Shown here: positions 41,061-54,720 of the stretch, in pieces
Layout of the letters: every line of letters starts with the position of its first letter
How positions within the stretch are numbered: position 1 is the first letter of the stretch
Origin: Glandiceps talaboti
Taxonomy: Eukaryota > Hemichordata > Enteropneusta > Spengelidae
NCBI RefSeq assembly: GCF_964340395.1
Contig: NC_135555.1
Span: 26,596,725 to 26,660,724, forward strand
Direction of reading: 5' to 3'
Length of the DNA stretch: 64,000 bases
Made by a program: the position numbers and the translations under genes
The notes under the pieces: model-generated
Databases searched by the model: none
The model's input: only the letters and a program-made list of their open reading frames with translations
What the model was told of the DNA's origin: nothing

Positions 41061-44000
41061 CTCTAATGATTCTATTGTCATTTAGTATCAGACACCATCA
41101 TCCTCTAATAATTCTATTGTCATTTAGTATCAGACAGCATCATCCTCTAATAATTCTATTGTCATTTAGTATCAGACAGCACCATCCTCTAATAATTCTA
41201 TTGTCATTTAGTATCAGACACCATCATCCTCTAATGATTCTATTGTCATTTAGTATCAGACAGCATCATCCTGTAATAATTCTATTGTCATTTAGTATCA
41301 GACAGCATCATCCTCTAATAATTCTATTGTCATTTAGTATCAGACAGCATCATCCTGTAATAATTCTATTGTCATTTAGTATCAGACAGCATCATCCTGT
41401 AATAATTCTATTGTCATTTAGTATCAGACAGCATCATCCTGTAATAATTCTATTGTCATTTAGTATCAGACAGCATCATCCTCTAATAATTCTATTGTCA
41501 TTTAGTATCAGACACCATCATCCTCTAATAATTCTATTGTCATTTAGTATCAGACAGCATCATCCTGTTGTAATTCTATTGTCATTTAGTATCAGACAGC
41601 ATCATCCTGTAATAATTCTATTGTCATTTAGTATCAGACAGCACCATCCTCTAATAATTCTATTGTCATTTAGTATCAGACAGCATCATCCTCTAATAAT
41701 TCTATTGTCATTTAGTATCAGACAGCATCATCCTCTAATAATTCTATTGTCATTTAGTATCAGACAGCATCATCCTGTAATAATTCTATTGTCATTTAGT
41801 ATCAGACAGCATCATCCTCTAATAATTCTATTGTCATTTAGTATCAGACACCATCATCCTCTAATGATTCTATTGTCATTTAGTATCAGACAGCATCATC
41901 CTGTAATAATTCTATTGTCATTTAGTATCAGACAGTATCATCCTCTAATAATTCTATTGTCATTTAGTATCAGACAGCATCATCCTGTAATAATTCTATT
42001 GTCATTTAGTATCAGACAGCATCATCCTGTAATAATTCTATTGTCATTTAGTATCAGACAGCATCATCCTCTAATAATTCTATTGTCATTTAGTATCAGA
42101 CAATATCATCCTTTAGTAATTCTATTGTCATTTAGTATCAGACAGCATCATCCTTTAGTAATTCTATTGTCATTTAGTATCAGACAGCATCATCCTTTAG
42201 TAATTGTATTGTCATTTAGTGTCAGACAGCATCATCCTCTAATAATTCTATTGTCATTTAGTATCAGACAGTATCATCCTTTAATAATTCTATTGTCATT
42301 TAGTATCAGACAGCATCATCCTGTAATAATTCTATTGTCATTTAGTATCAGACAGCATCATCCTCTAATAATTCTATTGTCATTTAGTATCAGACACCAT
42401 CATCCTCTAATGATTCTATTGTCATTTAGTATCAGACAGCATCATCCTCTAATAATTCTATTGTCATTTAGTATCAGACAGTATCATCCTTTACTAATTC
42501 TATTGTCATTTAGTATCAGACAGCATCATCCTGTAATAATTCTATTATCCTTTAGGATCAGACACCATCATCCTGTAATAATTCTATTGTCATTTAGTAT
42601 CAGACAGTATCATCCTGTAATAATTCTATTGTCATTTAGTATCAGACAGCGTCATCCTGTTGTAATTCTATTGTCATTTAGTATCAGACAGTATCATCCT
42701 GTTGTAATTCTATTGTCATTTAGTATCAGACAGCATCATCCTTTAGTAATTCTATTGTCATTTAGTATCAGACAGCATCATCCTGAAATAATTCTATTGT
42801 CATTTAGTATCAGACAGTATCATCCTGTTGTAATTCTATTGTCATTTAGTATCAGACAGCATCAGCCTGTTGTAATTCTATTGTCATTTAGTATCAGACA
42901 GCATCATCCTGTAATAATTCTATTGTCATTTAGTATCAGACAGCATCATCCTCTAATAATTCTATTGTCATTTAGTATCAGACAGCATCATCCTCTAATA
43001 ATTCTATTGTCATTTAGTATCAGACAGCATCATCCTCAAATAATTCTATTGTCATTTAGTATCAGACAGCATCATCCTTTAATAATTCTATTGTCATTTA
43101 GTATCAGACAGCATCATCCTCTAATGATTCTATTGTCATTTAGTATCAGACAGTATCATCCTTTAATAATTCTATTGTCATTTAGTATCAGACAGCATCA
43201 TCCTGTAATAATTCTATTGTCATTTAGTATCAGACTGCATCATCCTCTAATAATTCTATTGTCATTTAGTATCAGACAGCATCATCCTCTAATAATTCTA
43301 TTGTCATTTAGTATCAGACAGCATCATCCTCTAATAATTCTATTGTCATTTAGTATCAGACAGCATCATCCTGTAATAATTCTATTGTCATTTAGTATCA
43401 CACAGTATCATCCTGTAATAATTCTATTGTCATTTAGTATCAGACACCATCATCCTGTAATAATTCTATTGTCATTTAGTATCAGACACCATCATCCTGT
43501 AATAATTCTATTGTCATTTAGTATCAGACAGTATCATCCTGTAATAATTCTATTGTCATTTAGTATCAGACACCATCATCCTCTAATAATTCTATTGTCA
43601 TTTAGTATCAGACAGCATCATCCTTTAATAATTCTATTGTCATTTAGTATCAGACAGCATCATCCTGTAATAATTCTATTATCCTTTAGTATCAGACACC
43701 ATCATCCTGTAATAATTCTATTGTCATTTAGTATCAGACACCATCATCCTGTAATAATTCTATTGTCATTTAGTATCAGACAGCGTCATCCTGTTGTAAT
43801 TCTATTGTCATTTAGTATCAGACAGTATCATCCTGTTGTAATTCTATTGTCATTTAGTATCAGACAGTATCATCCTGTTGTAATTCTATTGTCATTTAGT
43901 ATCAGACAGCATCATCCTCTAATAATTCTATTGTCATTTAGTATCAGACAGCATCATCCTGTAATAATTCTATTGTCATTTAGTATCAGACAGCATCATC

Positions 44001-47000
44001 CTCTAATAATTCTATTGTCATTTAGTATCAGACAGTATCATCCTGTAATAATTCTATTGTCATTTAGTATCAGACAGCATCATCCTGTAATAATTCTTTT
44101 GTCATTTAGTATCAGACAGCATCATCCTCTAATAATTCTATTGTCATTTAGTATCAGGCAGCATCATCCTGTAATAATTCTATTGTCATTTAGTATCAGA
44201 CAGTATCATCCTGTTGTAATTCTATTGTCATTTAGTATCAGACAGCATCATCCTGTAATAATTCTATTGTCATTTAGTATCAGACAGTATCATCCTCTAG
44301 TAATTCTATTGTCATTTAGTATCAGACAGCATCATCCTGTAATAATTATATTGTCATTTAGTATCAGACAGCATCATCCTGTTGTAATTCTATTGTCATT
44401 TAGTATCAGACAGCATCATCCTGTAATAATTCTATTGTCATTTAGTATCAGACAGTATCATCCTCTAGTAATTCTATTGTCATTTAGTATCAGACAGCAT
44501 CATCCTGTAGTAATTCTATTGTCATTTAGTATCAGACAGCATCATCCTGTTGTAATTCTATTGTCATTTAGTATCAGACAGCATCATCCTGTAATAATTC
44601 TATTGTCATTTAGTATCAGACACCATCATCCTTTAGTACTTCTATTGTCATTTAGTATCAGACACCATCATCCTCTAATAATTCTATTGTCATTTAGTAT
44701 CACACAGTATCATCCTGAAATAATTCTATTGTCATTTAGTATCAGACAGTATCATCCTGTAGTAATTCTATTGTCATTTAGTATCAGACAGCATCATCCT
44801 GTTGTAATTCTATTGTCATTTAGTATCAGACAGCATCATCCTGTAATAATTCTATTGTCATTTAGTATCAGACAGCATCATCCTGTAATAATTCTATTGT
44901 CATTTAGTATCAGACAGTATCATCCTGTTGTAATTCTATTGTCATTTAGTATCAGACAGCATCATCCTCTAATAATTCTATTGTCATTTAGTATCAGACA
45001 GTATCATCCTCTAATAATTCTATTGTCATTTAGTATCAGACACCATCATCCTCTAATGATTCTATTGTCATTTAGTATCAGACAGCATCATCCTGTAATA
45101 ATTCTATTGTCATTTAGTATCAGACAGCATCATCCTCTAATAATTCTATTGTCATTTAGTATCAGACAGCATCATCCTGTAATAATTCTATTGTCATTTA
45201 GTATCAGACAGCATCATCCTGTAATAATTCTATTGTCATTTAGTATCAGACAGCATCATCCTGTAATAATTCTATTGTCATTTAGTATCAGACAGCATCA
45301 TCCTCTAATAATTCTATTGTCATTTAGTATCAGACACCATCATCCTCTAATAATTCTATTGTCATTTAGTATCAGACAGCATCATCCTGTTGTAATTCTA
45401 TTGTCATTTAGTATCAGACAGCATCATCCTGTAATAATTCTATTGTCATTTAGTATCAGACAGCACCATCCTCTAATAATTCTATTGTCATTTAGTATCA
45501 GACAGCATCATCCTCTAATAATTCTATTGTCATTTAGTATCAGACAGCATCATCCTCTAATAATTCTATTGTCATTTAGTATCAGACAGCATCATCCTGT
45601 AATAATTCTATTGTCATTTAGTATCAGACAGCATCATCCTCTAATAATTCTATTGTCATTTAGTATCAGACACCATCATCCTCTAATGATTCTATTGTCA
45701 TTTAGTATCAGACAGCATCATCCTGTAATAATTCTATTGTCATTTAGTATCAGACAGCATCATCCTCTAATAATTCTATTGTCATTTAGTATCAGACAGC
45801 ATCATCCTGTAATAATTCTATTGTCATTTAGTATCAGACAGCATCATCCTGTAATAATTCTATTGTCATTTAGTATCAGACAGCATCATCCTCTAATAAT
45901 TCTATTGTCATTTAGTATCAGACAGTATCATCCTTTAGTAATTCTATTGTCATTTAGTATCAGACAGCATCATCCTTTAGTAATTCTATTGTCATTTAGT
46001 ATCAGACAGCATCATCCTTTAGTAATTGTATTGTCATTTAGTGTCAGACAGCATCATCCTCTAATAATTCTATTGTCATTTAGTATCAGACAGTATCATC
46101 CTTTAATAATTCTATTGTCATTTAGTATCAGACAGCATCATCCTGTAATAATTCTATTGTCATTTAGTATCAGACAGCATCATCCTCTAATAATTCTATT
46201 GTCATTTAGTATCAGACACCATCATCCTCTAATGATTCTATTGTCATTTAGTATCAGACAGCATCATCCTCTAATAATTCTATTGTCATTTAGTATCAGA
46301 CAGTATCATCCTTTACTAATTCTATTGTCATTTAGTATCAGACAGCATCATCCTGTAATAATTCTATTATCCTTTAGTATCAGACACCATCATCCTGTAA
46401 TAATTCTATTGTCATTTAGTATCAGACAGTATCATCCTGTAATAATTCTATTGTCATTTAGTATCAGACAGCGTCATCCTGTTGTAATTCTATTGTCATT
46501 TAGTATCAGACAGTATCATCCTGTTGTAATTCTATTGTCATTTAGTATCAGACAGCATCATCCTTTAGTAATTCTATTGTCATTTAGTATCAGACAGCAT
46601 CATCCTGAAATAATTCTATTGTCATTTAGTATCAGACAGTATCATCCTGTTGTAATTCTATTGTCATTTAGTATCAGACAGCATCAGCCTGTTGTAATTC
46701 TATTGTCATTTAGTATCAGACAGCATCATCCTGTAATAATTCTATTGTCATTTAGTATCAGACAGCATCATCCTGTAATAATTCTATTGTCATTTAGTAT
46801 CAGACAGCATCATCCTCTAATAATTCTATTGTCATTTAGTATCAGACAGCATCATCCTCAAATAATTCTATTGTCATTTAGTATCAGACAGCATCATCCT
46901 CTAATGATTCTATTGTCATTTAGTATCAGACAGTATCATCCTTTAATAATTCTATTGTCATTTAGTATCAGACAGCATCATCCTGTAATAATTCTATTGT

Positions 47001-47990
47001 CATTTAGTATCAGACTGCATCATCCTCTAATAATTCTATTGTCATTTAGTATCAAACAGCATCATCCTCTAATAATTCTATTGTCATTTAGTATCAGACA
47101 GCATCATCCTCTAATAATTCTATTGTCATTTAGTATCAGACAGCATCATCCTGTAATAATTCTATTGTCATTTAGTATCACACAGTATCATCCTGTAATA
47201 ATTCTATTGTCATTTAGTATCAGACACCATCATCCTGTAATAATTCTATTGTCATTTAGTATCAGACAGTATCATCCTGTAATAATTCTATTGTCATTTA
47301 GTATCAGACAGCATCATCCTCTAATAATTCTATTGTCATTTAGTATCAGACACCATCATCCTCTAATGATTCTATTGTCATTTAGTATCAGACAGCATCA
47401 TCCTTTAATAATTCTATTGTCATTTAGTATCAGACAGCATCATCCTGTAATAATTCTATTATCCTTTAGTATCAGACACCATCATCCTTTAATAATTCTA
47501 TTGTCATTTAGTATCAGACACCATCATCCTGTAATAATTCTATTGTCATTTAGTATCAGACACCATCATCCTGTAATAATTCTATTGTCATTTAGTATCA
47601 GACAGCGTCATCCTGTTGTAATTCTATTGTCATTTAGTATCAGACAGTATCATCCTGTTGTAATTCTATTGTCATTTAGTATCAGACAGCATCATCCTCT
47701 AATAATTCTATTGTCATTTAGTATCAGACAGCATCATCCTTTAGTAATTCTATTGTCATTTAGTATCAGACAGCATCATCCTATAATAATTCTATTGTCA
47801 TTTAGTATCAGACAGCATCATCCTCTAATAATTCTATTGTCATTTAGTATCAGACAGTATCATCCTGTAATAATTCTATTGTCATTTAGTATCAGACAGC
47901 ATCATCCTGTAATAATTCTATTGTCATTTAGTATCAGACAGCATCATCCTCTAATAATTCTATTGTCATTTAGTATCAGGCAGCATCATC
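41061..47990. repeat. Type B super-unit, 165 monomers (6,930 bp), copy 2
   Basis: It repeats 33,249-41,060 without the 882-bp duplication (186 - 21 = 165). gtgtcag is at 42,211 and 46,033, spaced 91 monomers apart. A difference seen against copy 1 is g at 46,774 where copy 1 has c at 39,844. At 47,971 the caggcagc monomer continues into gtaat and gttgtaatt monomers, as in full type B units, rather than jumping back as copy 1 does at 41,061. Confidence 0.88.
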
Positions 47991-48930
47991 CTGTAATAAT
48001 TCTATTGTCATTTAGTATCAGACAGTATCATCCTGTTGTAATTCTATTGTCATTTAGTATCAGACAGCATCATCCTCTAATAATTCTATTGTCATTTAGT
48101 ATCAGACAGTATCATCCTCTAGTAATTCTATTGTCATTTAGTATCAGACAGCATCATCCTGTAATAATTATATTGTCATTTAGTATCAGACAACATCATC
48201 CTGTTGTAATTCTATTGTCATTTAGTATCAGACAGCATCATCCTGTAATAATTCTATTGTCATTTAGTATCAGACAGTATCATCCTCTAGTAATTCTATT
48301 GTCATTTAGTATCAGACAGCATCATCCTGTAGTAATTCTATTGTCATTTAGTATCAGACAGCATCATCCTGTTGTAATTCTATTGTCATTTAGTATCAGA
48401 CAGCATCATCCTGTAATAATTCTATTGTCATTTAGTATCAGACACCATCATCCTTTAGTAATTCTATTGTCATTTAGTATCAGACACCATCATCCTCTAA
48501 TAATTCTATTGTCATTTAGTATCACACAGTATCATCCTGAAATAATTCTATTGTCATTTAGTATCAGACAGTATCATCCTGTAGTAATTCTATTGTCATT
48601 TAGTATCAGACAGCATCATCCTGTTGTAATTCTATTGTCATTTAGTATCAGACAGCATCATCCTGTAATAATTCTATTGTCATTTAGTATCAGACAGCAT
48701 CATCCTGTAATAATTCTATTGTCATTTAGTATCAGACAGTATCATCCTGTTGTAATTCTATTGTCATTTAGTATCAGACAGCATCATCCTGTTGTAATTC
48801 TATTGTCATTTAGTATCAGACAGCATCATCCTGTAATAATTCTATTGTCATTTAGTATCAGACAGTATCATCCTGTTGTAATTCTATTGTCATTTAGTAT
48901 CAGACAGCATCATCCTGTTGTAATTCTATT
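47991..48930. repeat. Type B tail after super-unit copy 2
   Basis: Monomer order follows other type B tails: gttgtaatt, ctagtaatt, aattata, gtagtaatt, ccatc/ttagt, ccatc/ctaat and cacacagta/gaaat near 48,524, ending in alternating gttgtaatt and gtaat monomers. One monomer near 48,187 combines caacatcat with gttgtaatt, a mix of a type A mark and a type B mark. Confidence 0.75.
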
Positions 48931-49266
48931 GTCATTTAGTATCAGACACCATCATCCTGTAATAATTCTTTTGTCATTTAATATCAGACAGCATCATCCT
49001 CTAATAATTTTATTGTCATTTAGTATCAGACAGCATCATCCTGTAATAATTCTATTGTCATTTAGTATCAGACAGCATCATCCTCTAATAATTCTATTGT
49101 CATTTAGTATCAGACAGCATCATCCTGTAATAATTCTATTGTCATTTAGTATCAGACAGCATCATCCTTTAATAATTCTATTGTCATTTAGTATCAGACA
49201 GTTTCATCCTCTAATAATTCTATTGTCATTTAGTATCAGACAGCATCATCCTCTAATAATTCTATT
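48931..49266. repeat. Short stretch with monomers not seen elsewhere in the window
   Basis: Eight monomers lie between the type B tail and the next type A segment. They include attctttt at the end of 48,931, tttaatatcag in the monomer at 48,973 (position 9 g to a), aatttta at its end, and cagtttcatcct at 49,183 (position 22 a-to-t class change). I found no second copy of tttaatatcag or gtttcatcc in the window. Confidence 0.7.
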
Positions 49267-50064
49267 GTCATTTAGTATCAGACAGTATCATCCTGTAATA
49301 ATTCTATTGTCATTTAGTATCAGACAGCATCATCCTCTAATAATTCTATTGTCATTTAGTATCAGACAACATCATCCTCTAATAATTCTATTGTCATTTA
49401 GTATCAGACAACATCATCCTCTAATAATTCTATTGTCATTTAGTATCAGACAACATCATCCTGTAATAATTCTATTGTCATTTAGTATCAGACAACATCA
49501 TCCTGTAATAATTCTATTGTCATTTAGTATCAGACACCATCATCCTCTAATAATTCTATTGTCATTTAGTATCAGACAGTATCATCCTCTAATAATTCTA
49601 TTGTCATTTAGTATCAGACAGCATCATCCTCTAATAATTCTATTGTCATTTAGTATCAGACAGTATCATCCTTTAATAATTCTATTGTCATTTAGTATCA
49701 GACACCATCATCCTGTAATAATTCTATTGTCATTTAGTATCAGACAGCATCATCCTCTAATAATTCTATTGTCATTTAGTATCAGACACCATCATCCTCT
49801 AATAATTCTATTGTCATTTAGTATCAGACAGTATCATCCTCTAATAATTCTATTGTCATTTAGTATCAGACACCATCATCCTGTAATAATTCTATTGTCA
49901 TTTAGTATCAGACAGCATCATCCTCTAATAATTCTATTGTCATTTAGTATCAGACACCATCATCCTCTAATAATTCTATTGTCATTTAGTATCAGACACT
50001 ATCATCCTCTAATAATTATATTGTCATTTAGTATCAGACACCATCATCCTCTAATAATTCTATT
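49267..50064. repeat. Satellite domain A3 (partial type A unit)
   Basis: Four caacatcat monomers (from 49,351) are followed by the ccatc/gtatc order of type A, as in 18,985-19,660 and 32,341-33,010. The preceding monomer reads gtatcagac rather than the gtattagac of A2, so A3 resembles the A1 copies at 2,605 and 3,403 more than the A2 units. Confidence 0.78.
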
Positions 50065-51912
50065 GTCATTTATTATCAGACAGTATCATCCTTTAATAAT
50101 TCTATTGTCATTTAGTATCAGACAGCATCATCCTGTAATAATTCTATTGTCATTTAGTATCAGACACCATCATCCTCTAATAATTCTATTGTCATTTAGT
50201 ATCAGATAGTATCATCCTCTAATAATTCTATTGTCATTTAGTATCAGACAGTATCATCCTCTAATAATTCTATTGTCATTTAGTATCAGACACCATCATC
50301 CTCTAATGATTCTATTGTTATTTAGTATCAGACACCATCATCCTCTAATAATTCTATTGTCATTTAGTATCAGACAGCATCATCCTCTAATAATTCTATT
50401 GTCATTTAGTATCAGACAGTATCATCCTCTAATAATTCTATTGTCATTTAGTATCAGACACCATCATCCTCTAATGATTCTATTGTCATTTAGTATCAGA
50501 CAGCATCATCCTGTAATAATTCTATTGTCATTTAGTATCAGACAGCATCATCCTCTAATAATTCTATTGTCATTTAGTATCAGACAGCATCATCCTGTAA
50601 TAATTCTATTGTCATTTAGTATCAGACAGCATCATCCTGTAATAATTCTATTGTCATTTAGTATCAGACAGCATCATCCTGTAATAATTCTATTGTCATT
50701 TAGTATCAGACAGCATCATCCTCTAATAATTCTATTGTCATTTAGTATCAGACACCATCATCCTCTAATAATTCTATTGTCATTTAGTATCAGACAGCAT
50801 CATCCTGTTGTAATTCTATTGTCATTTAGTATCAGACAGCATCATCCTGTAATAATTCTATTGTCATTTAGTATCAGACAGCACCATCCTCTAATAATTC
50901 TATTGTCATTTAGTATCAGACAGCATCATCCTCTAATAATTCTATTGTCATTTAGTATCAGACAGCATCATCCTCTAATAATTCTATTGTCATTTATTAT
51001 CAGACAGTATCATCCTTTAATAATTCTATTGTCATTTAGTATCAGACAGCATCATCCTGTAATAATTCTATTGTCATTTAGTATCAGACACCATCATCCT
51101 CTAATAATTCTATTGTCATTTAGTATCAGACAGTATCATCCTCTAATAATTCTGTTGTCATTTAGTATCAGACAGTATCATCCTCTAATAATTCTATTGT
51201 CATTTAGTATCAGACACCATCATCCTCTAATGATTCTATTGTCATTTAGTATCAGACACCATCATCCTCTAATAATTCTATTGTCATTTAGTATCAGACA
51301 GCATCATCCTCTAATAATTCTATTGTCATTTAGTATCAGACAGTATCATCCTCTAATAATTCTATTGTCATTTAGTATCAGACACCATCATCCTCTAATG
51401 ATTCTATTGTCATTTAGTATCAGACAGCATCATCCTGTAATAATTCTATTGTCATTTAGTATCAGACAGCATCATCCTCTAATAATTCTATTGTCATTTA
51501 GTATCAGACAGCATCATCCTGTAATAATTCTATTGTCATTTAGTATCAGACAGCATCATCCTGTAATAATTCTATTGTCATTTAGTATCAGACAGCATCA
51601 TCCTGTAATAATTCTATTGTCATTTAGTATCAGACAGCATCATCCTCTAATAATTCTATTGTCATTTAGTATCAGACACCATCATCCTCTAATAATTCTA
51701 TTGTCATTTAGTATCAGACAGCATCATCCTGTTGTAATTCTATTGTCATTTAGTATCAGACAGCATCATCCTGTAATAATTCTATTGTCATTTAGTATCA
51801 GACAGCACCATCCTCTAATAATTCTATTGTCATTTAGTATCAGACAGCATCATCCTCTAATAATTCTATTGTCATTTAGTATCAGACAGCATCATCCTCT
51901 AATAATTCTATT
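50065..51912. repeat. Tandem duplication of 22 monomers (924 bp)
   Basis: The tttattatcag monomer at 50,065 recurs at 50,989. Between them the order (ccatc, gtatc, two ctaatgatt monomers, then the shared module with cagcaccat) is the same, giving copies 50,065-50,988 and 50,989-51,912. The first copy has a private cag-to-tag change at 50,207, where the second has cag. The second has a private ctgttgtca near 51,154. The junction at 50,988 joins the shared module to type A. Confidence 0.88.
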
Positions 51913-54720
51913 GTCATTTAGTATCAGACAGCATCATCCTGTAATAATTCTATTGTCATTTAGTATCAGACAGCATCATCCTCTAATATTTCTATTGTCA
52001 TTTAGTATCAGACACCATCATCCTCTAATGATTCTATTGTCATTTAGTATCAGACAGCATCATCCTGTAATAATTCTATTGTCATTTAGTATCAGACAGT
52101 ATCATCCTCTAATAATTCTATTGTCATTTAGTATCAGACAGCATCATCCTGTAATAATTCTATTGTCATTTAGTATCAGACAGCATCATCCTTTAGTAAT
52201 TCTATTGTCATTTAGTATCAGACAGCATCATCCTTTAGTAATTCTATTGTCATTTAGTATCAGACAGCATCATCCTTTAGTAATTGTATTGTCATTTAGT
52301 GTCAGACAGCATCATCCTCTAATAATTCTATTGTCATTTAGTATCAGACAGTATCATCCTTTAATAATTCTATTGTCATTTAGTATCAGACAGCATCATC
52401 CTGTAATAATTCTATTGTCATTTAGTATCAGACAGCATCATCCTGTAATAATTCTATTGTCATTTAGTATCAGACAGTATCATCCTCTAATAATTCTATT
52501 GTCATTTAGTATCAGACAGCATCATCCTGTAATAATTCTATTGTCATTTAGTATCAGACAGCATCATCCTGTAATAATTCTATTGTCATTTAGTATCAGA
52601 CAGCATCATCCTCTAATAATTCTATTGTCATTTAGTATCAGACAGTATCATCCTTTAGTAATTCTATTGTCATTTAGTATCAGACAGCATCATCCTTTAG
52701 TAATTCTATTGTCATTTAGTATCAGACAGCATCATCCTTTAGTAATTGTATTGTCATTTAGTGTCAGACAGCATCATCCTCTAATAATTCTATTGTCATT
52801 TAGTATCAGACAGTATCATCCTTTAATAATTCTATTGTCATTTAGTATCAGACAGCATCATCCTGTAATAATTCTATTGTCATTTAGTATCAGACAGCAT
52901 CATCCTCTAATAATTCTATTGTCATTTAGTATCAGACACCATCATCCTCTAATGATTCTATTGTCATTTAGTATCAGACAGCATCATCCTCTAATAATTC
53001 TATTGTCATTTAGTATCAGACAGTATCATCCTTTACTAATTCTATTGTCATTTAGTATCAGACAGCATCATCCTGTAATAATTCTATTATCCTTTAGTAT
53101 CAGACACCATCATCCTGTAATAATTCTATTGTCATTTAGTATCAGACAGTATCATCCTGTAATAATTCTATTGTCATTTAGTATCAGACAGTATCATCCT
53201 GTTGTAATTCTATTGTCATTTAGTATCAGACAGCATCATCCTTTAGTAATTCTATTGTCATTTAGTATCAGACAGCATCATCCTGAAATAATTCTATTGT
53301 CATTTAGTATCAGACAGTATCATACTGTTGTAATTCTATTGTCATTTAGTATCAGACAGCATCAGCCTGTTGTAATTCTATTGTCATTTAGTATCAGACA
53401 GCATCATCCTGTAATAATTCTATTGTCATTTAGTATCAGACAGCATCATCCTCTAATAATTCTATTGTCATTTAGTATCAGACAGCATCATCCTCTAATA
53501 ATTCTATTGTCATTTAGTATCAGACAGCATCATCCTCAAATAATTCTATTGTCATTTAGTATCAGACAGCATCATCCTTTAATAATTCTATTGTCATTTA
53601 GTATCAGACAGCATCATCCTCTAATGATTCTATTGTCATTTAGTATCAGACAGTATCATCCTTTAATAATTCTATTGTCATTTAGTATCAGACAGCATCA
53701 TCCTGTAATAATTCTATTGTCATTTAGTATCAGACTGCATCATCCTCTAATAATTCTATTGTCATTTAGTATCAGACAGCATCATCCTCTAATAATTCTA
53801 TTGTCATTTAGTATCAGACAGCATCATCCTCTAATAATTCTATTGTCATTTAGTATCAGACAGCATCATCCTGTAATAATTCTATTGTCATTTAGTATCA
53901 CACAGTATCATCCTGTAATAATTCTATTGTCATTTAGTATCAGACACCATCATCCTGTAATAATTCTATTGTCATTTAGTATCAGACAGTATCATCCTGT
54001 AATAATTCTATTGTCATTTAGTATCAGACAGCATCATCCTCTAATAATTCTATTGTCATTTAGTATCAGACACCATCATCCTCTAATGATTCTATTGTCA
54101 TTTAGTATCAGACAGCATCATCCTTTAATAATTCTATTGTCATTTAGTATCAGACAGCATCATCCTGTAATAATTCTATTATCCTTTAGTATCAGACACC
54201 ATCATCCTGTAATAATTCTATTGTCATTTAGTATCAGACACCATCATCCTGTAATAATTCTATTGTCATTTAGTATCAGACAGCGTCATCCTGTTGTAAT
54301 TCTATTGTCATTTAGTATCAGACAGTATCATCCTGTTGTAATTCTATTGTCATTTAGTATCAGACAGCATCATCCTCTAATAATTCTATTGTCATTTAGT
54401 ATCAGACAGCATCATCCTTTAGTAATTCTATTGTCATTTAGTATCAGACAGCATCATCCTGTAATAATTCTATTGTCATTTAGTATCAGACAGCATCATC
54501 CTCTAATAATTCTATTGTCATTTAGTATCAGACAGTATCATCCTGTAATAATTCTATTGTCATTTAGTATCAGACAGCATCATCCTGTAATAATTCTATT
54601 GTCATTTAGTATCAGACAGCATCATCCTCTAATAATTCTATTGTCATTTAGTATCAGGCAGCATCATCCTGTAATAATTCTATTGTCATTTAGTATCAGA
54701 CAGTATCATCCTGTTGTAAT
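51913..54720. repeat. Type B unit with a doubled gtgtcag segment and one missing monomer
   Basis: gtgtcag occurs at 52,291 and 52,753, only 11 monomers apart, so the segment around it was partly duplicated. The left version has fewer monomers before gtgtcag than the right. At about 53,173 the cagcgtcat monomer present in most other type B cycles is absent and gtaat runs straight into gttgtaatt, which shortens this cycle to 90 monomers (52,753 to 56,533). A private catactgtt lies near 53,323. Confidence 0.78.
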
